DNA from: CAIVND01 sp035532075
GTDB lineage: Bacteria; Actinomycetota; Acidimicrobiia; Acidimicrobiales; Bog-793
Reading direction: 5' to 3'
Assembly (NCBI GenBank): GCA_035532075.1
Contig: DATKRV010000021.1
Location: 6,045 to 70,044, forward strand
Length of the DNA: 64,000 nt
Position 1 is the first letter of the stretch. Each line of letters opens with the position of its first letter. The notes below the pieces were generated by a model. It was not told the DNA's origin and did not search any database. It saw only the letters and a program-made list of their open reading frames with translations. This document shows, one piece after another, positions 1 through 8,766 of the stretch. The translations under genes and the position numbers were made by a program.

Positions 1-1
1 C

Positions 2-478
2 CACTGTGCGAGAGCTGGCATTGCGAGTGGGGTGGCACTTGGTGTCGAGCCAGGTCGCGCGATTGTCGCAACTGCCGGCATGACCTGTTATCGCATCGGC
101 ACGATCAAGGAGATAGTAGGGGTACGCACCTATGTCGCGGTCGATGGGGGGATGAGTGACAATCCTCGTCCGGTGCTCTATGGCAGTGGCTATGAGGCCT
201 TTCTCGCGCGTGATATCCACGCGCCGCGCCAAAAGGCGGTGCGCGTCGTTGGGAGGCACTGCGAATCTGGCGATGTGATCGTGTTTGACGGTCGACTCCC
301 AGTTGACACTGTCGTTGGCGATCTTCTCATCACGCCGGTGACGGGTGCCTATGGCTTTTCGATGGCCTCGAACTACAATCGGGTGTGCCGCCCGCCGGTG
401 CTGTTCGTCGCCGACGGGGAGGTCAAAGTCGTTGTCCGGCGCGAGACGATTGAGGATCTTCTCCGTCTCGAGCCGTAG
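2..478 (+). CDS. lysA: Diaminopimelate decarboxylase, C-terminal part (5' end outside window)
   Basis: This PLP enzyme makes L-lysine from meso-diaminopimelate in the cytoplasm. Only the last ~158 codons are present and the frame is open to the window edge. Visible motifs are EPGR, DGGMSDNPRP, the CESGD loop (whose Cys reaches the partner subunit's active site in this family), and GAYGFSMASNYN near the end, all in the order expected for the C-terminal beta domain. lysA directly upstream of hom and thrC is the actinobacterial arrangement and groups aspartate-family amino acid synthesis. Identification is certain; only the N-terminus is unseen. Confidence 0.95.
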   Translation, partial: HCARAGIASGVALGVEPGRAIVATAGMTCYRIGTIKEIVGVRTYVAVDGGMSDNPRPVLYGSGYEAFLARDIHAPRQKAVRVVGRHCESGDVIVFDGRLPVDTVVGDLLITPVTGAYGFSMASNYNRVCRPPVLFVADGEVKVVVRRETIEDLLRLEP

Positions 479-517
479 TCGACCGGCGTCGGCGCAGCAC
501 GGTTGAGGAGGACGAGC

Positions 518-547
518 ATGACCCCAAGCGACCTCGGCATGCACTGA
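518..547 (+). CDS. Possible 9-aa leader peptide upstream of hom
   Basis: A very strong Shine-Dalgarno (GAGGAGGA, 505-512) lies five bases before an ATG that opens a nine-codon frame, MTPSDLGMH, ended by TGA. It is followed by a hairpin at 620-642 and then hom. The placement resembles a leader peptide of an amino acid operon. However, it has only one Thr and two Met codons, with no run of regulatory codons, so classical ribosome-stalling attenuation is not shown. It could be chance. Confidence 0.3.
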   Translation: MTPSDLGMH

Positions 548-619
548 GCGGGTCGTGGGGAGTCGAGACTCTCTGCGTGATTCGGGTCGAACGAGAGGTC
601 CGCGATTCGTCGGTTGGGC

Positions 620-642
620 ACCGAGCCGATCAATGGCTCGGT
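620..642 (+). other. Hairpin in the hom upstream region
   Basis: A perfect 8-bp stem, ACCGAGCC / GGCTCGGT, with a 7-nt loop lies between the short leader frame and hom. No T-tract follows. It could be an attenuator element or the lysA terminator. Confidence 0.35.
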
Positions 643-713
643 CAGCGGGTATCGGTCGCGCCCGTGTAACGAAGCAGTGTTCGGTCCGGTCAACAGTCGC
701 CTTGTCGATTGGT

Positions 714-719
714 TAGCGT
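714..719 (+). promoter_or_regulatory. -10 box of leaderless hom promoter
   Basis: TAGCGT is followed by exactly six bases (GGAGGG) and then the hom ATG. The GGAGGG would touch the ATG, too close to act as a ribosome site, so a transcript starting at the ATG is the simpler reading. The -35 is weak. The same geometry recurs at seven genes in this window. Confidence 0.5.
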
Positions 720-725
720 GGAGGG

Positions 726-2063
726 ATGACGGGAGCCGGTGCAGACATGCAAGAGGACCAGCTAAGGACTGTGCGCGTCGGTCTTCTCGGCTGTGGCAAT
801 GTCGGTGATGCACTCGTGTCGCTGGTCGACGCCGAGGCCGATGCCATCGCGAAGCGTTCGGGAGTACATCTTGCGATTACCCGGATCGCGGTGCGCGACC
901 TGCACAAGAAGAGGGCCTCGTCCGGCCTTCGGGATCGTCTGACCAAAGATGCGCTCGACGTCGTTCAAGATCCCGATATCGACCTCATCGTCGAACTCAT
1001 CGGTGGCATAGAGCCTGCGCAGTCATTGATAGAGGCGGCACTGCGCGGAGGCAAGTCTGTCGTGAGTGCGAACAAGGAACTCCTTGCGACACACGGCGCT
1101 CACCTGCACGATCTTGCCGCCAAAGCCGGGAGGGACCTTCTCTATGAGGCCTCGGTTGGAGGGGCCATCCCACTTGTGCGCGCGCTCTCGGTCTCGCTCG
1201 CGGGAGAGCGGGTCAACCGCGTGTTGGGCATCGTGAACGGGACGACGAATTTCATCTTGACGCGAATGGCCGAAACACACGAGGCCTACGAAGCCGCGCT
1301 CGCCGAGGCGATCCGTCTCGGCTATGCCGAATCCGACCCAACTGCTGATGTCGAGGGACATGACGCGGCCGCAAAGACGGCGATCATTGCGAGTATCGCG
1401 TTCAATGCTGACGTCTCGGTGGACGACGTCTATCGGCAGGGCATTACCGATATCGATCTCGCGGACATTGAATTCGCGCAGCGACGCGGATATGCGATCA
1501 AGCTTCTCGCGCTCGCGGAGCGTGAAGGAGACGGAGCGCAAGAGTCGATCGCGGTACGCGTCCATCCTGCAATGATCAGTAACGAACATCCGCTCGCATC
1601 GGTGCACGGGCCTTTCAATGCAATCTTCGTTGAGGGTGAGCACGCCGGTGAGTTGATGCTCTATGGACGTGGAGCTGGAGGACAGCCGAGCGCGAGCGCG
1701 GTCCTCGGTGATCTCATCGATGCCGCCCGCGGACTCCAGCGCGCGACAACCTTTCTGCACCCGGTTCGACGACATGTCCGGTTCCGCTCGATGGCACAGT
1801 TGCATTCGACCTACTGCATCACGCTCGAAGTTGTCGACCGTCCGGGCGTGATGGCTGCGGTCGCCGAGATCTTCGGTCGACATGGTGTTTCCATTCGCTC
1901 GATGGAACAGGTCGGCCTGGCCTCTGAGGCCCGAATGATCTTCATCACCCATCTCGCGCTCGAATCCGATGTCCAGACGACGCTTCAGGACTTGAAGATG
2001 CTCGATTCGGTTATCCGTATCGGTGGACTCGTGCGGGTGATTGGAGACGGGGATGACGCGTGA
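726..2063 (+). CDS. hom: Homoserine dehydrogenase
   Basis: It reduces aspartate semialdehyde to homoserine with NAD(P)H, the branch point to threonine and methionine. The 445 residues show the Rossmann motif GLLGCGNVG (residues 19-27), NKELLATHG in the catalytic domain, GIVNGTTNFIL, and a C-terminal ACT domain (about residues 365-440, containing VVDRPGVMAAVAEIFG), which in this family senses threonine. Length is normal for the ACT-containing type. The start at 726 is preferred because a TANNNT box sits six bases upstream; an internal ATG at 747 is the alternative. It overlaps thrC by 11 bases. Confidence 0.95.
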   Translation: MTGAGADMQEDQLRTVRVGLLGCGNVGDALVSLVDAEADAIAKRSGVHLAITRIAVRDLHKKRASSGLRDRLTKDALDVVQDPDIDLIVELIGGIEPAQSLIEAALRGGKSVVSANKELLATHGAHLHDLAAKAGRDLLYEASVGGAIPLVRALSVSLAGERVNRVLGIVNGTTNFILTRMAETHEAYEAALAEAIRLGYAESDPTADVEGHDAAAKTAIIASIAFNADVSVDDVYRQGITDIDLADIEFAQRRGYAIKLLALAEREGDGAQESIAVRVHPAMISNEHPLASVHGPFNAIFVEGEHAGELMLYGRGAGGQPSASAVLGDLIDAARGLQRATTFLHPVRRHVRFRSMAQLHSTYCITLEVVDRPGVMAAVAEIFGRHGVSIRSMEQVGLASEARMIFITHLALESDVQTTLQDLKMLDSVIRIGGLVRVIGDGDDA

Positions 2064-3147
2064 CGAGCGTACCGTGAGCGGATTCGTCGGGTCCAGTGAC
2101 GGCCGAGCGTGGGAGGGAATCATTCGCCGCTACCGGGAGTTTCTTCCGGTGAGTGACGTGACCCCGATCATCACCTTGCACGAGGGCAATACGCCGCTGC
2201 TGCCCGCGCCAAGACTCAGCGAACGAGTGGGAGCCGAGGTCTTCTTAAAGGTTGAGGGGGCCAATCCCACCGGATCGTTCAAGGATCGCGGGATGACCGT
2301 TGCGATCTCCAAGGCCGCCGAGGCTGGGGCACGCGCCGTGGTCTGCGCGTCGACCGGCAATACCTCAGCCTCTGCGGCTGCCTACGCGGCGAGGGCGGGC
2401 ATGAGTTGTGCGGTGGTTATCCCCGAAGGTCATATCGCGCTCGGCAAGCTGGCCCAGGCACTTGTGCACGGGGCACGTGTCGTCCAGGTCCGGGGCAATT
2501 TCGACGCTGCGCTCGACATCGTGCGTGAACTGCCGTCGCGTGCTCCGATCGTCGTCGTCAATTCGATCAACCCGTACCGTATCGAGGGACAGAAAACCGG
2601 CGCGTACGAGGTCATCGACGCTCTCGGTGACGCCCCCGATATGCATTGCATTCCGGTCGGGAACGCAGGCAACATCATGGCCTACTGGATGGGGTATCGC
2701 GACTATTACGCCGCGAATCTTTCGACGAAGCTGCCGATGATGCTGGGATTCCAGGCTGAGGGTGCGGCACCGATCGTGCTCGGACATCCGGTCGAGTCTC
2801 CTGAGACGATCGCGACTGCGATCCGGATCGGCAATCCCGCCTCTTGGGGCGGAGCGGTCGAGGCTGCGCGCGATTCGGGTGGACAGATCCGCGCGGTGAG
2901 CGACGAGGAGATCCTCGATGCGTATCGAATTCTCGCGGTCGAGGAGTCGGTCTTTTGCGAGGCCGCCTCCGCGGCAAGCGTCGCCGGCCTAATTAAGTTC
3001 GGCGTGCCAAAGGACTCGCGTGTCGTCTGCATCCTGACCGGACACGGACTCAAAGATCCTGACCTCGCGATCAGCCAGGCGGTCGTTCCTGTTACTGTCG
3101 AAGCCACGCTCGATGCGGTACTTGCAACCCTTGATCTGGTGAAATAG
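2053..3147 (+). CDS. thrC: Threonine synthase
   Basis: This PLP enzyme converts O-phosphohomoserine to threonine. The 364-residue product has the lysine motif NPTGSFKDRGM near the N-terminus, the STGNTSASAAAYAARAG helix, and GNAGNIMAYWMGY before the cofactor phosphate site, which fits the short bacterial form. ATG 2053 was chosen because GGAG at 2043-2046 gives a good spacing; an in-frame TTG at 2041 would add four residues. The ATG lies inside the end of hom, implying translational coupling. In most actinobacteria thrB (homoserine kinase) follows; here the next gene is rho, so the substrate-making kinase must be encoded elsewhere. Confidence 0.95.
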   Translation: MTRDERTVSGFVGSSDGRAWEGIIRRYREFLPVSDVTPIITLHEGNTPLLPAPRLSERVGAEVFLKVEGANPTGSFKDRGMTVAISKAAEAGARAVVCASTGNTSASAAAYAARAGMSCAVVIPEGHIALGKLAQALVHGARVVQVRGNFDAALDIVRELPSRAPIVVVNSINPYRIEGQKTGAYEVIDALGDAPDMHCIPVGNAGNIMAYWMGYRDYYAANLSTKLPMMLGFQAEGAAPIVLGHPVESPETIATAIRIGNPASWGGAVEAARDSGGQIRAVSDEEILDAYRILAVEESVFCEAASAASVAGLIKFGVPKDSRVVCILTGHGLKDPDLAISQAVVPVTVEATLDAVLATLDLVK

Positions 3148-3532
3148 CTGCGTCAATCACCAGTTCGAGAGCGCATTTCGCCCTCTTGCGAGCCCGCTGA
3201 TTGCTCCGCGCGCGAATCGGCGTTAGAGTGGGGGTGCAGGCCTTCCTGCCGAGTGTGGTGTCACCGACGTGACCAACGCTCGTCTGGCGAAGCTTGGGTA
3301 ACAGATACCCGGGGTCGCACCTCGCAATCTCCCGGTACACCGCTTCCTTTTTGAGTCCTACTGACAGGCGGCGGTCTGCTTGAGGTATTGCCCGGTATTT
3401 CGTCTCTGAAGAGGGCACTTTGACACCGTGCAGGCTCCAGAGGAGTGGCGGGCGGCCATCTTTGGAGTCGATGCGAACTCAAACATCCGATGTTCACCCT
3501 GAACATCAACAACAAGACCAGGAGCACAATCG
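3148..3532 (+). other. Long rho leader / intergenic region
   Basis: These 385 bases lie between thrC and rho with no convincing gene. They hold a promoter candidate at 3201-3229 and a small GCAGG/CCTGC hairpin at 3236-3249. The remaining ~280 bases would be an untranslated rho leader. Long rho leaders that mediate autoregulation are known in several bacteria. No remnant of thrB is recognisable. Confidence 0.5.
3201..3229 (+). promoter_or_regulatory. Candidate rho promoter
   Basis: TTGCTC (3201-3206), a 17-base spacer, then TAGAGT (3224-3229), matching the TANNNT actinobacterial -10. It would start a transcript about 300 bases before the rho ATG. Confidence 0.45.
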
Positions 3533-5296
3533 ATGGCTGGAGCAGGTTCACCACGCTCAGTACTCGAAGGCAAAGAGCGGTCGGAGCTTGCTGTCATGGC
3601 AGCTGCGCTCGACCTCAGTGTCGCACCACGAGCAAAGAAATCAGACGTCATTGACGCGATCTTGCAAAAGACCGGCGCGGGTGACGAGAATGCGCCGATC
3701 AAGCGCGGACCGGGGCGTCCACGAAAGATCGTGATCGAGCCCGCCGGCCAAGACGCGGAGCGTTCGTCGTTGTCAGCTGATGAGCAGCCCATTAGGCGTG
3801 CGCCGGGGCGTCCACGAAAGACGACCGAAGCGGCCGATCAGTCATCTGTTGCCGAGCCAGAGACCACCTTCCACGCGACTCCGGTCCTCGAGGGCGCACC
3901 GAGCGGGAACGGCGAGGTCGCACGTACGAGCTATGTGCCCAGCCAGCCGGCGGCCCGTCGAGAGAACGATGGATCTGCGCCACGTCCCCAGGGCCAGAGC
4001 CAGGGCCACCAGGATCGCAACTCGACCAGCCGCGACCAGAACCGCGATCCCAACGAACTTGGAAATCGCAGGGGCAGGCGACGCGGCCGCGGCCGTGACC
4101 GAGAGCGCGAGCAGGGTCCGAACGGCGTCGAGCAGAGCCCGAACTACCAGGGCGAGCTCGTCAGCGTGAAGGGTCTGCTCGACCTTCGTGAAGAGGGTTA
4201 CGGGTTCTTGCGCACGAGCGGTTACCTGCCGAGTCCAAAAGACGTCTACGTCTCGGTCGGTCTCGTGCGGCGCTTCTCGCTGAGAAAGGGTGACGCAATC
4301 GAGGGGGCCTGTCGGGCAGCCTCCTCGAGCGAGAAGTACCCCGCGTTGATCCGGATCGACGCAGTCTCTGGACACGACCCCGAAGAGGCAAAGAACCGGT
4401 TGAAGTTCGAAGACCTCACCCCGCTCTTCCCCGATTCTCAGCTGCGTCTTGAGACTGGAGACGATCCGAACAACCTCACCGCGCGTATCGTCGACCTGAT
4501 CTCACCGATCGGAAAGGGCCAGCGTGGTCTGATCGTCTCTCCGCCAAAGGCGGGAAAGACAACGATCATGAAGCAGATCGCCCATTCCATCGAGGCAAAC
4601 AACCCCGAGGTTCATCTCATCGTGCTGCTCGTCGACGAGCGCCCTGAAGAGGTTACCGACATGCGCCGCTCGGTCAAGGGAGAGGTCATCGCCTCAACCT
4701 TCGATCGCCCTGCGGAGGAGCACACCTCGGTTGCCGAATTGACGATCGAGCGGGCCAAGCGTCTTGTCGAACAGGGCAAGGATGTCGTCATCATCCTTGA
4801 TGGAATCACCCGTCTCGCACGCGCCTACAACCTCGCACAACCCGCGAGTGGTCGAGTCATGTCGGGTGGTGTCGACTCGGGCGCGCTCTATCCTCCGAAG
4901 AAGTTCTTCGGTGCGGCGCGAAATATCGAAGAGGGTGGTTCACTGACCATTCTCGCGACCGCGCTCGTGGAGACGGGCTCTCGCATGGACGAGGTCATCT
5001 TCGAAGAGTTCAAGGGTACGGGAAACCTTGAGCTGCGACTTGACCGCCGTCTCGCAGAGCGCCGCCTCTACCCAGCGATCGATGTCAACGGGAGTTCGAC
5101 GCGTCATGAGGAACTGCTCTTCCCACGTTCAGAGCTCCAGCAGGTCTGGAAGCTGCGCCGCGTGCTCAACGCACTCGACTCGGGAGGCGGAAATCCCGCA
5201 GCTGGGCTCGAACTCCTCATGGATAAATTGCGCACGACGAAATCAAACCAGGAGTTCCTTGCAGAGATTGCAAAGGCCCCGACGGCAACGGCGTAG
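3533..5296 (+). CDS. rho: Transcription termination factor Rho
   Basis: A hexameric RNA-dependent ATPase that ends transcription. The 587-residue protein has an N-terminal Rho-N/SAP-like domain (about residues 10-46), an extended basic and polar insert (about 47-200) with two AT-hook-like motifs, RGPGRPRK at 58-65 and RAPGRPRK at 89-96, and an Arg-rich stretch. The RNA-binding OSB fold follows (LLDLREEGYGFLRTSGYLPS). The ATPase core has Walker A PPKAGKTT, Walker B VVIILDGITRLARAYN, and the Q/R-loop region GGVDSGALYPPKKFFG. The large hydrophilic insert is typical of actinobacterial Rho. AGGAG eight bases upstream supports the start. Confidence 0.97.
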   Translation: MAGAGSPRSVLEGKERSELAVMAAALDLSVAPRAKKSDVIDAILQKTGAGDENAPIKRGPGRPRKIVIEPAGQDAERSSLSADEQPIRRAPGRPRKTTEAADQSSVAEPETTFHATPVLEGAPSGNGEVARTSYVPSQPAARRENDGSAPRPQGQSQGHQDRNSTSRDQNRDPNELGNRRGRRRGRGRDREREQGPNGVEQSPNYQGELVSVKGLLDLREEGYGFLRTSGYLPSPKDVYVSVGLVRRFSLRKGDAIEGACRAASSSEKYPALIRIDAVSGHDPEEAKNRLKFEDLTPLFPDSQLRLETGDDPNNLTARIVDLISPIGKGQRGLIVSPPKAGKTTIMKQIAHSIEANNPEVHLIVLLVDERPEEVTDMRRSVKGEVIASTFDRPAEEHTSVAELTIERAKRLVEQGKDVVIILDGITRLARAYNLAQPASGRVMSGGVDSGALYPPKKFFGAARNIEEGGSLTILATALVETGSRMDEVIFEEFKGTGNLELRLDRRLAERRLYPAIDVNGSSTRHEELLFPRSELQQVWKLRRVLNALDSGGGNPAAGLELLMDKLRTTKSNQEFLAEIAKAPTATA

Positions 5297-5383
5297 TCAT
5301 CAACGGCTCGAACAACGGGGCGTCGGTCATCAGTTGGCACCCCCGTCTGGGAGAGTCCGTGTGGCGAGTAACATGGAGGAACC

Positions 5384-5596
5384 ATGAAAGCGCAAATTCA
5401 TCCTGAGTATGTCACCGCAACGGTGAAATGTTCCTGCGGGAACACCTTTGAGACGCGTTCGACCAAAGCTGAGATGCACGTTGAACTGTGCAACGAATGC
5501 CACCCCTTCTATACCGGCAAGCAAAAGCTCGTCGACACCGGAGGCCGAGTGGAGCGTTTCGAGCGCCGTTACGGCCAGCGCAAGACCAAGCGATAA
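5384..5596 (+). CDS. rpmE: 50S ribosomal protein L31, zinc-binding type
   Basis: A 70-residue ribosomal protein with a zinc ribbon: CSC near residue 16 and CNEC near residue 37, the C+ form of L31. That form usually has a zinc-independent paralogue elsewhere. The start is fixed by GGAGGA nine bases upstream; a TAACAT box at 5369-5374 just before it could be its own -10. rho-rpmE-prfA order is conserved in actinobacteria. Confidence 0.97.
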   Translation: MKAQIHPEYVTATVKCSCGNTFETRSTKAEMHVELCNECHPFYTGKQKLVDTGGRVERFERRYGQRKTKR

Positions 5597-5641
5597 CTCC
5601 TCCGAACTGGTCCAGACGGGCGCGCACCAGCCTGTGCAGGT

Positions 5642-6739
5642 ATGCCGCCATCACTGGACTACCTTCAATCCGTGGCTGAAAACGACCGACTCGAAGAATT
5701 TGAACGAGAATACGAAGAGGTCCTTTCTGAGCTGAGTCAGCCCGATGTCGCAGGTGACCGAAAGCGATTTCTCGATCTGTCGCGTCGGCACAAGCAGCTC
5801 GTGACAATCGTCAATGCCGGACATCTCCTGCAGGGAGCGAAAGGGAACGTCGAAGCCGCCAAGGAGATGTTCGAGCAGAGCCAGGGCGATGAGCGCGAGC
5901 TCGCGCGCGTCGAGCTGAACGAGTCGGAGACGGCGCTCGCCGAGGCCGAAGAACAGTGGCGACTCCTGCTTGTCCCATCTGATCCAAATGATGGACGGAA
6001 CGTCATCATTACGATCCGTGGCACCGAGGGTGGCGAGGAGGCAAACCTCTTTGCCAAGGATCTCTACGAGATGTACCTCCGCTATGCGCAGGTGCGCCTC
6101 TGGAGGTCCGAGACGCTCGGGCTGCAGGTCTCTGACCTTGGAGGAATCGACGAGGTGACCTTCCTCGTCAAGGGTGAGGACGCCTGGCAACGTCTCAAGC
6201 TCGAAGGTGGCACGCACCGTGTGCAGCGTGTTCCCGCGACCGAATCTCAGGGACGCGTGCATACCAGCGCCGCGACGGTCACCGTGTTGCCAGAGGCGGA
6301 TGAGGTCGAGGTCGAGATCAATATGTCAGAGCTCCGCGTCGACGTGTATCGCAGCACCGGTCCTGGCGGGCAGTCCGTGAACACAACCGACTCAGCCGTG
6401 CGGATCACCCACCTCCCGACAGGACTCGTCGTCGCCATGCAAGATGAGAAGAGTCAGATCCAGAACCGCGCCAAGGCTCTCCAGGTGTTGCGCGCCCGAC
6501 TTCTCAAGCTTGAGCAGGACCGCGTCGCCAAAGAGACCTCAAAGGCAAAGCGCGACCAGGTCGGTGGTGGCGGAAGATCCGAGAAGATCCGCACCTACAA
6601 CTTCAAAGACAACCGGGTCACCGATCACCGCATCGGACTTACGCTTTACAAGCTCGATCGAGTACTTCAGGGCGAACTCGACGAACTCGTTGACGCCCTG
6701 CTTGCCGACGAGCGCGCGCGCCAACTTGGTGAGGGCTGA
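5642..6739 (+). CDS. prfA: Peptide chain release factor 1
   Basis: It recognises UAA and UAG and triggers peptide release. The 365-residue protein has an N-terminal coiled-coil domain, the codon-reading tripeptide PAT in VQRVPATESQGR (RF1 type, not the SPF of RF2), and the catalytic GGQ in STGPGGQSVNTTDSAVRITH. The modifying enzyme PrmC, which methylates this GGQ glutamine, is encoded seven bases downstream. Confidence 0.97.
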   Translation: MPPSLDYLQSVAENDRLEEFEREYEEVLSELSQPDVAGDRKRFLDLSRRHKQLVTIVNAGHLLQGAKGNVEAAKEMFEQSQGDERELARVELNESETALAEAEEQWRLLLVPSDPNDGRNVIITIRGTEGGEEANLFAKDLYEMYLRYAQVRLWRSETLGLQVSDLGGIDEVTFLVKGEDAWQRLKLEGGTHRVQRVPATESQGRVHTSAATVTVLPEADEVEVEINMSELRVDVYRSTGPGGQSVNTTDSAVRITHLPTGLVVAMQDEKSQIQNRAKALQVLRARLLKLEQDRVAKETSKAKRDQVGGGGRSEKIRTYNFKDNRVTDHRIGLTLYKLDRVLQGELDELVDALLADERARQLGEG

Positions 6740-6746
6740 GTGACCT

Positions 6747-7646
6747 GTGACCGAGCGTCAGCACCAACCGACCTGGCGGAGTGAACTTTCGCGTATCTCG
6801 ACGCGACTCGGTGCGATCCACGAGGCGCGGATTCTCCTCGAGGAGGTCGCCGGAGTAGATTTTGCGACGCTCGTCACCCGTCTCGACGAAACGATTCCAT
6901 TCCGGGACATTGAACATCTCGAGCAGCTCCTCCAGTCGCGCCTCGCTGGGGTTCCGTTGCAACATATCGTTGGTCACTGGCCGTTTCGCAACGTGGAACT
7001 CCTTGTCGACCGGCGAGCGCTGATTCCGCGCCCGGAGACCGAACAGGTTGTCGCCTTCGCTCTCGCGGAGCTGGCGCGCATACGGGCCCGCGAGGGCATA
7101 GCCGACCGTTCCAAACGACTGCGCGTCGTCGACCTTGGCACAGGATCGGGTGCAATCAGTTGCGCGATCGCCGATGAAGACGAGTTCACTGAGGTCATTG
7201 CGGTCGACTCCTCGCAGGACGCGCTTGGTCTCGCGGCCCTGAACATCGCGCGTCTGCGCGAGAGTGCAAGTCGTCGTGTCGAGCTCTTGCGCGGCAGCTG
7301 GTACGAGCCGTTGGCTGATATCGAAGTTGGCTCGGTCGACTGTGTTATTTCAAATCCTCCCTATCTCCGTGAGGATGAATGGCAACACCTTGACCCGGGT
7401 GTGCGTGATCACGATCCCTATCGTGCGCTCGTCTCCGGGACGAGCGGACTCGAGGATCTCGAGAGGATCATCACGACAGCTCCGCGGTTCTTGGCCGAGC
7501 AAGGAGCGCTCATCTGTGAGATTGGAGAGACCCAGTCAGAGGCGGTGCGCGAACTCTCCGGGTTCGCGGGTTTTCTCGAAGTCGAGGTGAGAAAGGACCT
7601 CGCAGGACGTGACCGCATCCTCATTGCACGGAGTCCTCATGGTTGA
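6747..7646 (+). CDS. prmC: Release factor glutamine methyltransferase
   Basis: It transfers a methyl group from SAM to the glutamine of the release factor GGQ motif. The 299-residue protein has an N-terminal helical domain, the RPETEQVV motif, the SAM-binding VVDLGTGSGAISCAIA and the catalytic SNPPYLREDEW (NPPY). It starts with GTG seven bases after prfA and overlaps the next gene by eight bases. Confidence 0.95.
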   Translation: MTERQHQPTWRSELSRISTRLGAIHEARILLEEVAGVDFATLVTRLDETIPFRDIEHLEQLLQSRLAGVPLQHIVGHWPFRNVELLVDRRALIPRPETEQVVAFALAELARIRAREGIADRSKRLRVVDLGTGSGAISCAIADEDEFTEVIAVDSSQDALGLAALNIARLRESASRRVELLRGSWYEPLADIEVGSVDCVISNPPYLREDEWQHLDPGVRDHDPYRALVSGTSGLEDLERIITTAPRFLAEQGALICEIGETQSEAVRELSGFAGFLEVEVRKDLAGRDRILIARSPHG

Positions 7647-8250
7647 TCGCCCGCTGATCATGAGACGCGAGTTTGAATCGGTGAGGGCGCATCTGCTCGC
7701 GGGAGAGGTTGTCGCGGTTCCGACTGATACTGTCTATGGGCTCTGTGTTGCGCTTCGGGTAACGGGTACGACGGAGCCGTTGTTCAAAAAGAAGCAGCGT
7801 CCCGTCTCTTTGGCCGTGCCGGTCATGGTGGCAGATCTGCCAGGGGCACTTGAGCTGTGTGACGATAGGTCGCGCGAGGCACTCCAACGTGTCGGTGAAA
7901 AGTTCTGGCCGGGCGCGCTCACGCTTGTGGTGTATCGGGGTGTGAGGTGCAGTTTTGATCTCGGGGGCGACCGGTCGACGATCGGCCTTCGCGTACCCGA
8001 TCTCGCTTGCCTGCGCGACCTCTGCCGGCTCGTCGGACCTCTTGGGGTGACGAGTGCAAACCTGCACGGCGGCCCACCATGCACGACGACTGGAGAGTTA
8101 ACGAAGGCCTTCGGCAGCGGGCTTGTGATTCTCGATGGCGGCAGGTGCGCGGGAGCAGTCTCGAGTGTGATCGATCTCACCGGAGCAACGCCGGTTGTTC
8201 TGCGCGAGGGAGCAGTTTCTCTCGAAATGGTGCTCGATGCCCTTGGTTGA
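7639..8250 (+). CDS. tsaC: L-threonylcarbamoyladenylate synthase (YrdC/Sua5 family)
   Basis: It forms threonylcarbamoyl-AMP from threonine, bicarbonate and ATP, the first step of t6A37 tRNA modification. The 203-residue product is one YrdC domain without the Sua5 C-terminal extension. Visible motifs are VVAVPTDTVYGL, FKKKQRP, KFWPGALTLVV, GLRVPD and GVTSANLHG. ATG 7639 was chosen because GGAG lies seven bases upstream; an in-frame GTG at 7609 would give an atypical N-terminal extension. Location after prmC matches Mycobacterium. Confidence 0.93.
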   Translation: MVDRPLIMRREFESVRAHLLAGEVVAVPTDTVYGLCVALRVTGTTEPLFKKKQRPVSLAVPVMVADLPGALELCDDRSREALQRVGEKFWPGALTLVVYRGVRCSFDLGGDRSTIGLRVPDLACLRDLCRLVGPLGVTSANLHGGPPCTTTGELTKAFGSGLVILDGGRCAGAVSSVIDLTGATPVVLREGAVSLEMVLDALG

Positions 8251-8310
8251 TGCCTCCGAGAAACCCCTGCTTCGCCCTGTCTCGAAGTGATACGAGAGGC
8301 AGGAGGTCAC

Positions 8311-8316
8311 TACACT
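8311..8316 (+). promoter_or_regulatory. -10 box of leaderless rpiB promoter
   Basis: TACACT is followed by six bases (TGCGCT) and then the GTG of rpiB. The nearest purine-rich site (AGGAGG, 8301-8306) is 16 bases away, too far for that GTG. Confidence 0.5.
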
Positions 8317-8322
8317 TGCGCT

Positions 8323-8766
8323 GTGCGAATCGCTCTCGGCTCTGATCATGCGGGCCTCGAACTCAAGAATCTCCTTGCAGCCCACTTAGATAGCGCCGAA
8401 CACGAGCTTTTTGACCTTGGTACCCATTCTCCAGATTCGGTCGACTACCCCGATTTCGGCGCGGCCGTCGGTCGGTTGGTCGCCGCTGGTGATGCCGATG
8501 TCGGCGTCTGTTGCTGTGGGACCGGCATTGGAATCGCCATTGCCGCGAACAAGATCGACGGAGTACGCGCGGCGGTGGTGCATGACGTGACGACGGCGCA
8601 TCTTTCTCGTGAGCACAATGACGCCAATGTGATCTGTATCGGTTCGCGCATTACCAGCGCGCTCGTTGCGACTGAGGCGGTTGATGCATTTCTCTCTGCA
8701 TCCTTTGCTGGAGAGCGTCACGCCCGACGAGTTGCAAAGATCCAACGTCTTGAGGAGGCGCAATGA
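8323..8766 (+). CDS. rpiB: Ribose-5-phosphate isomerase B
   Basis: It interconverts ribose 5-phosphate and ribulose 5-phosphate in the pentose phosphate pathway. The 147-residue product begins VRIALGSDHAG, the usual family N-terminus. It contains CCGTGIGIAIAANK, whose first or second Cys is the catalytic base region, and HNDANVICIGSR. GTG 8323 is preferred over an upstream in-frame GTG at 8287 because of the family N-terminus and the leaderless -10 box. It overlaps glyA by four bases (ATGA). Confidence 0.93.
   Translation: MRIALGSDHAGLELKNLLAAHLDSAEHELFDLGTHSPDSVDYPDFGAAVGRLVAAGDADVGVCCCGTGIGIAIAANKIDGVRAAVVHDVTTAHLSREHNDANVICIGSRITSALVATEAVDAFLSASFAGERHARRVAKIQRLEEAQ

Noticed and set aside
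1023..2123. 366-codon open frame on the reverse strand
   Set aside because: Antisense to hom, whose motifs are unmistakable; no domain in the reverse translation.
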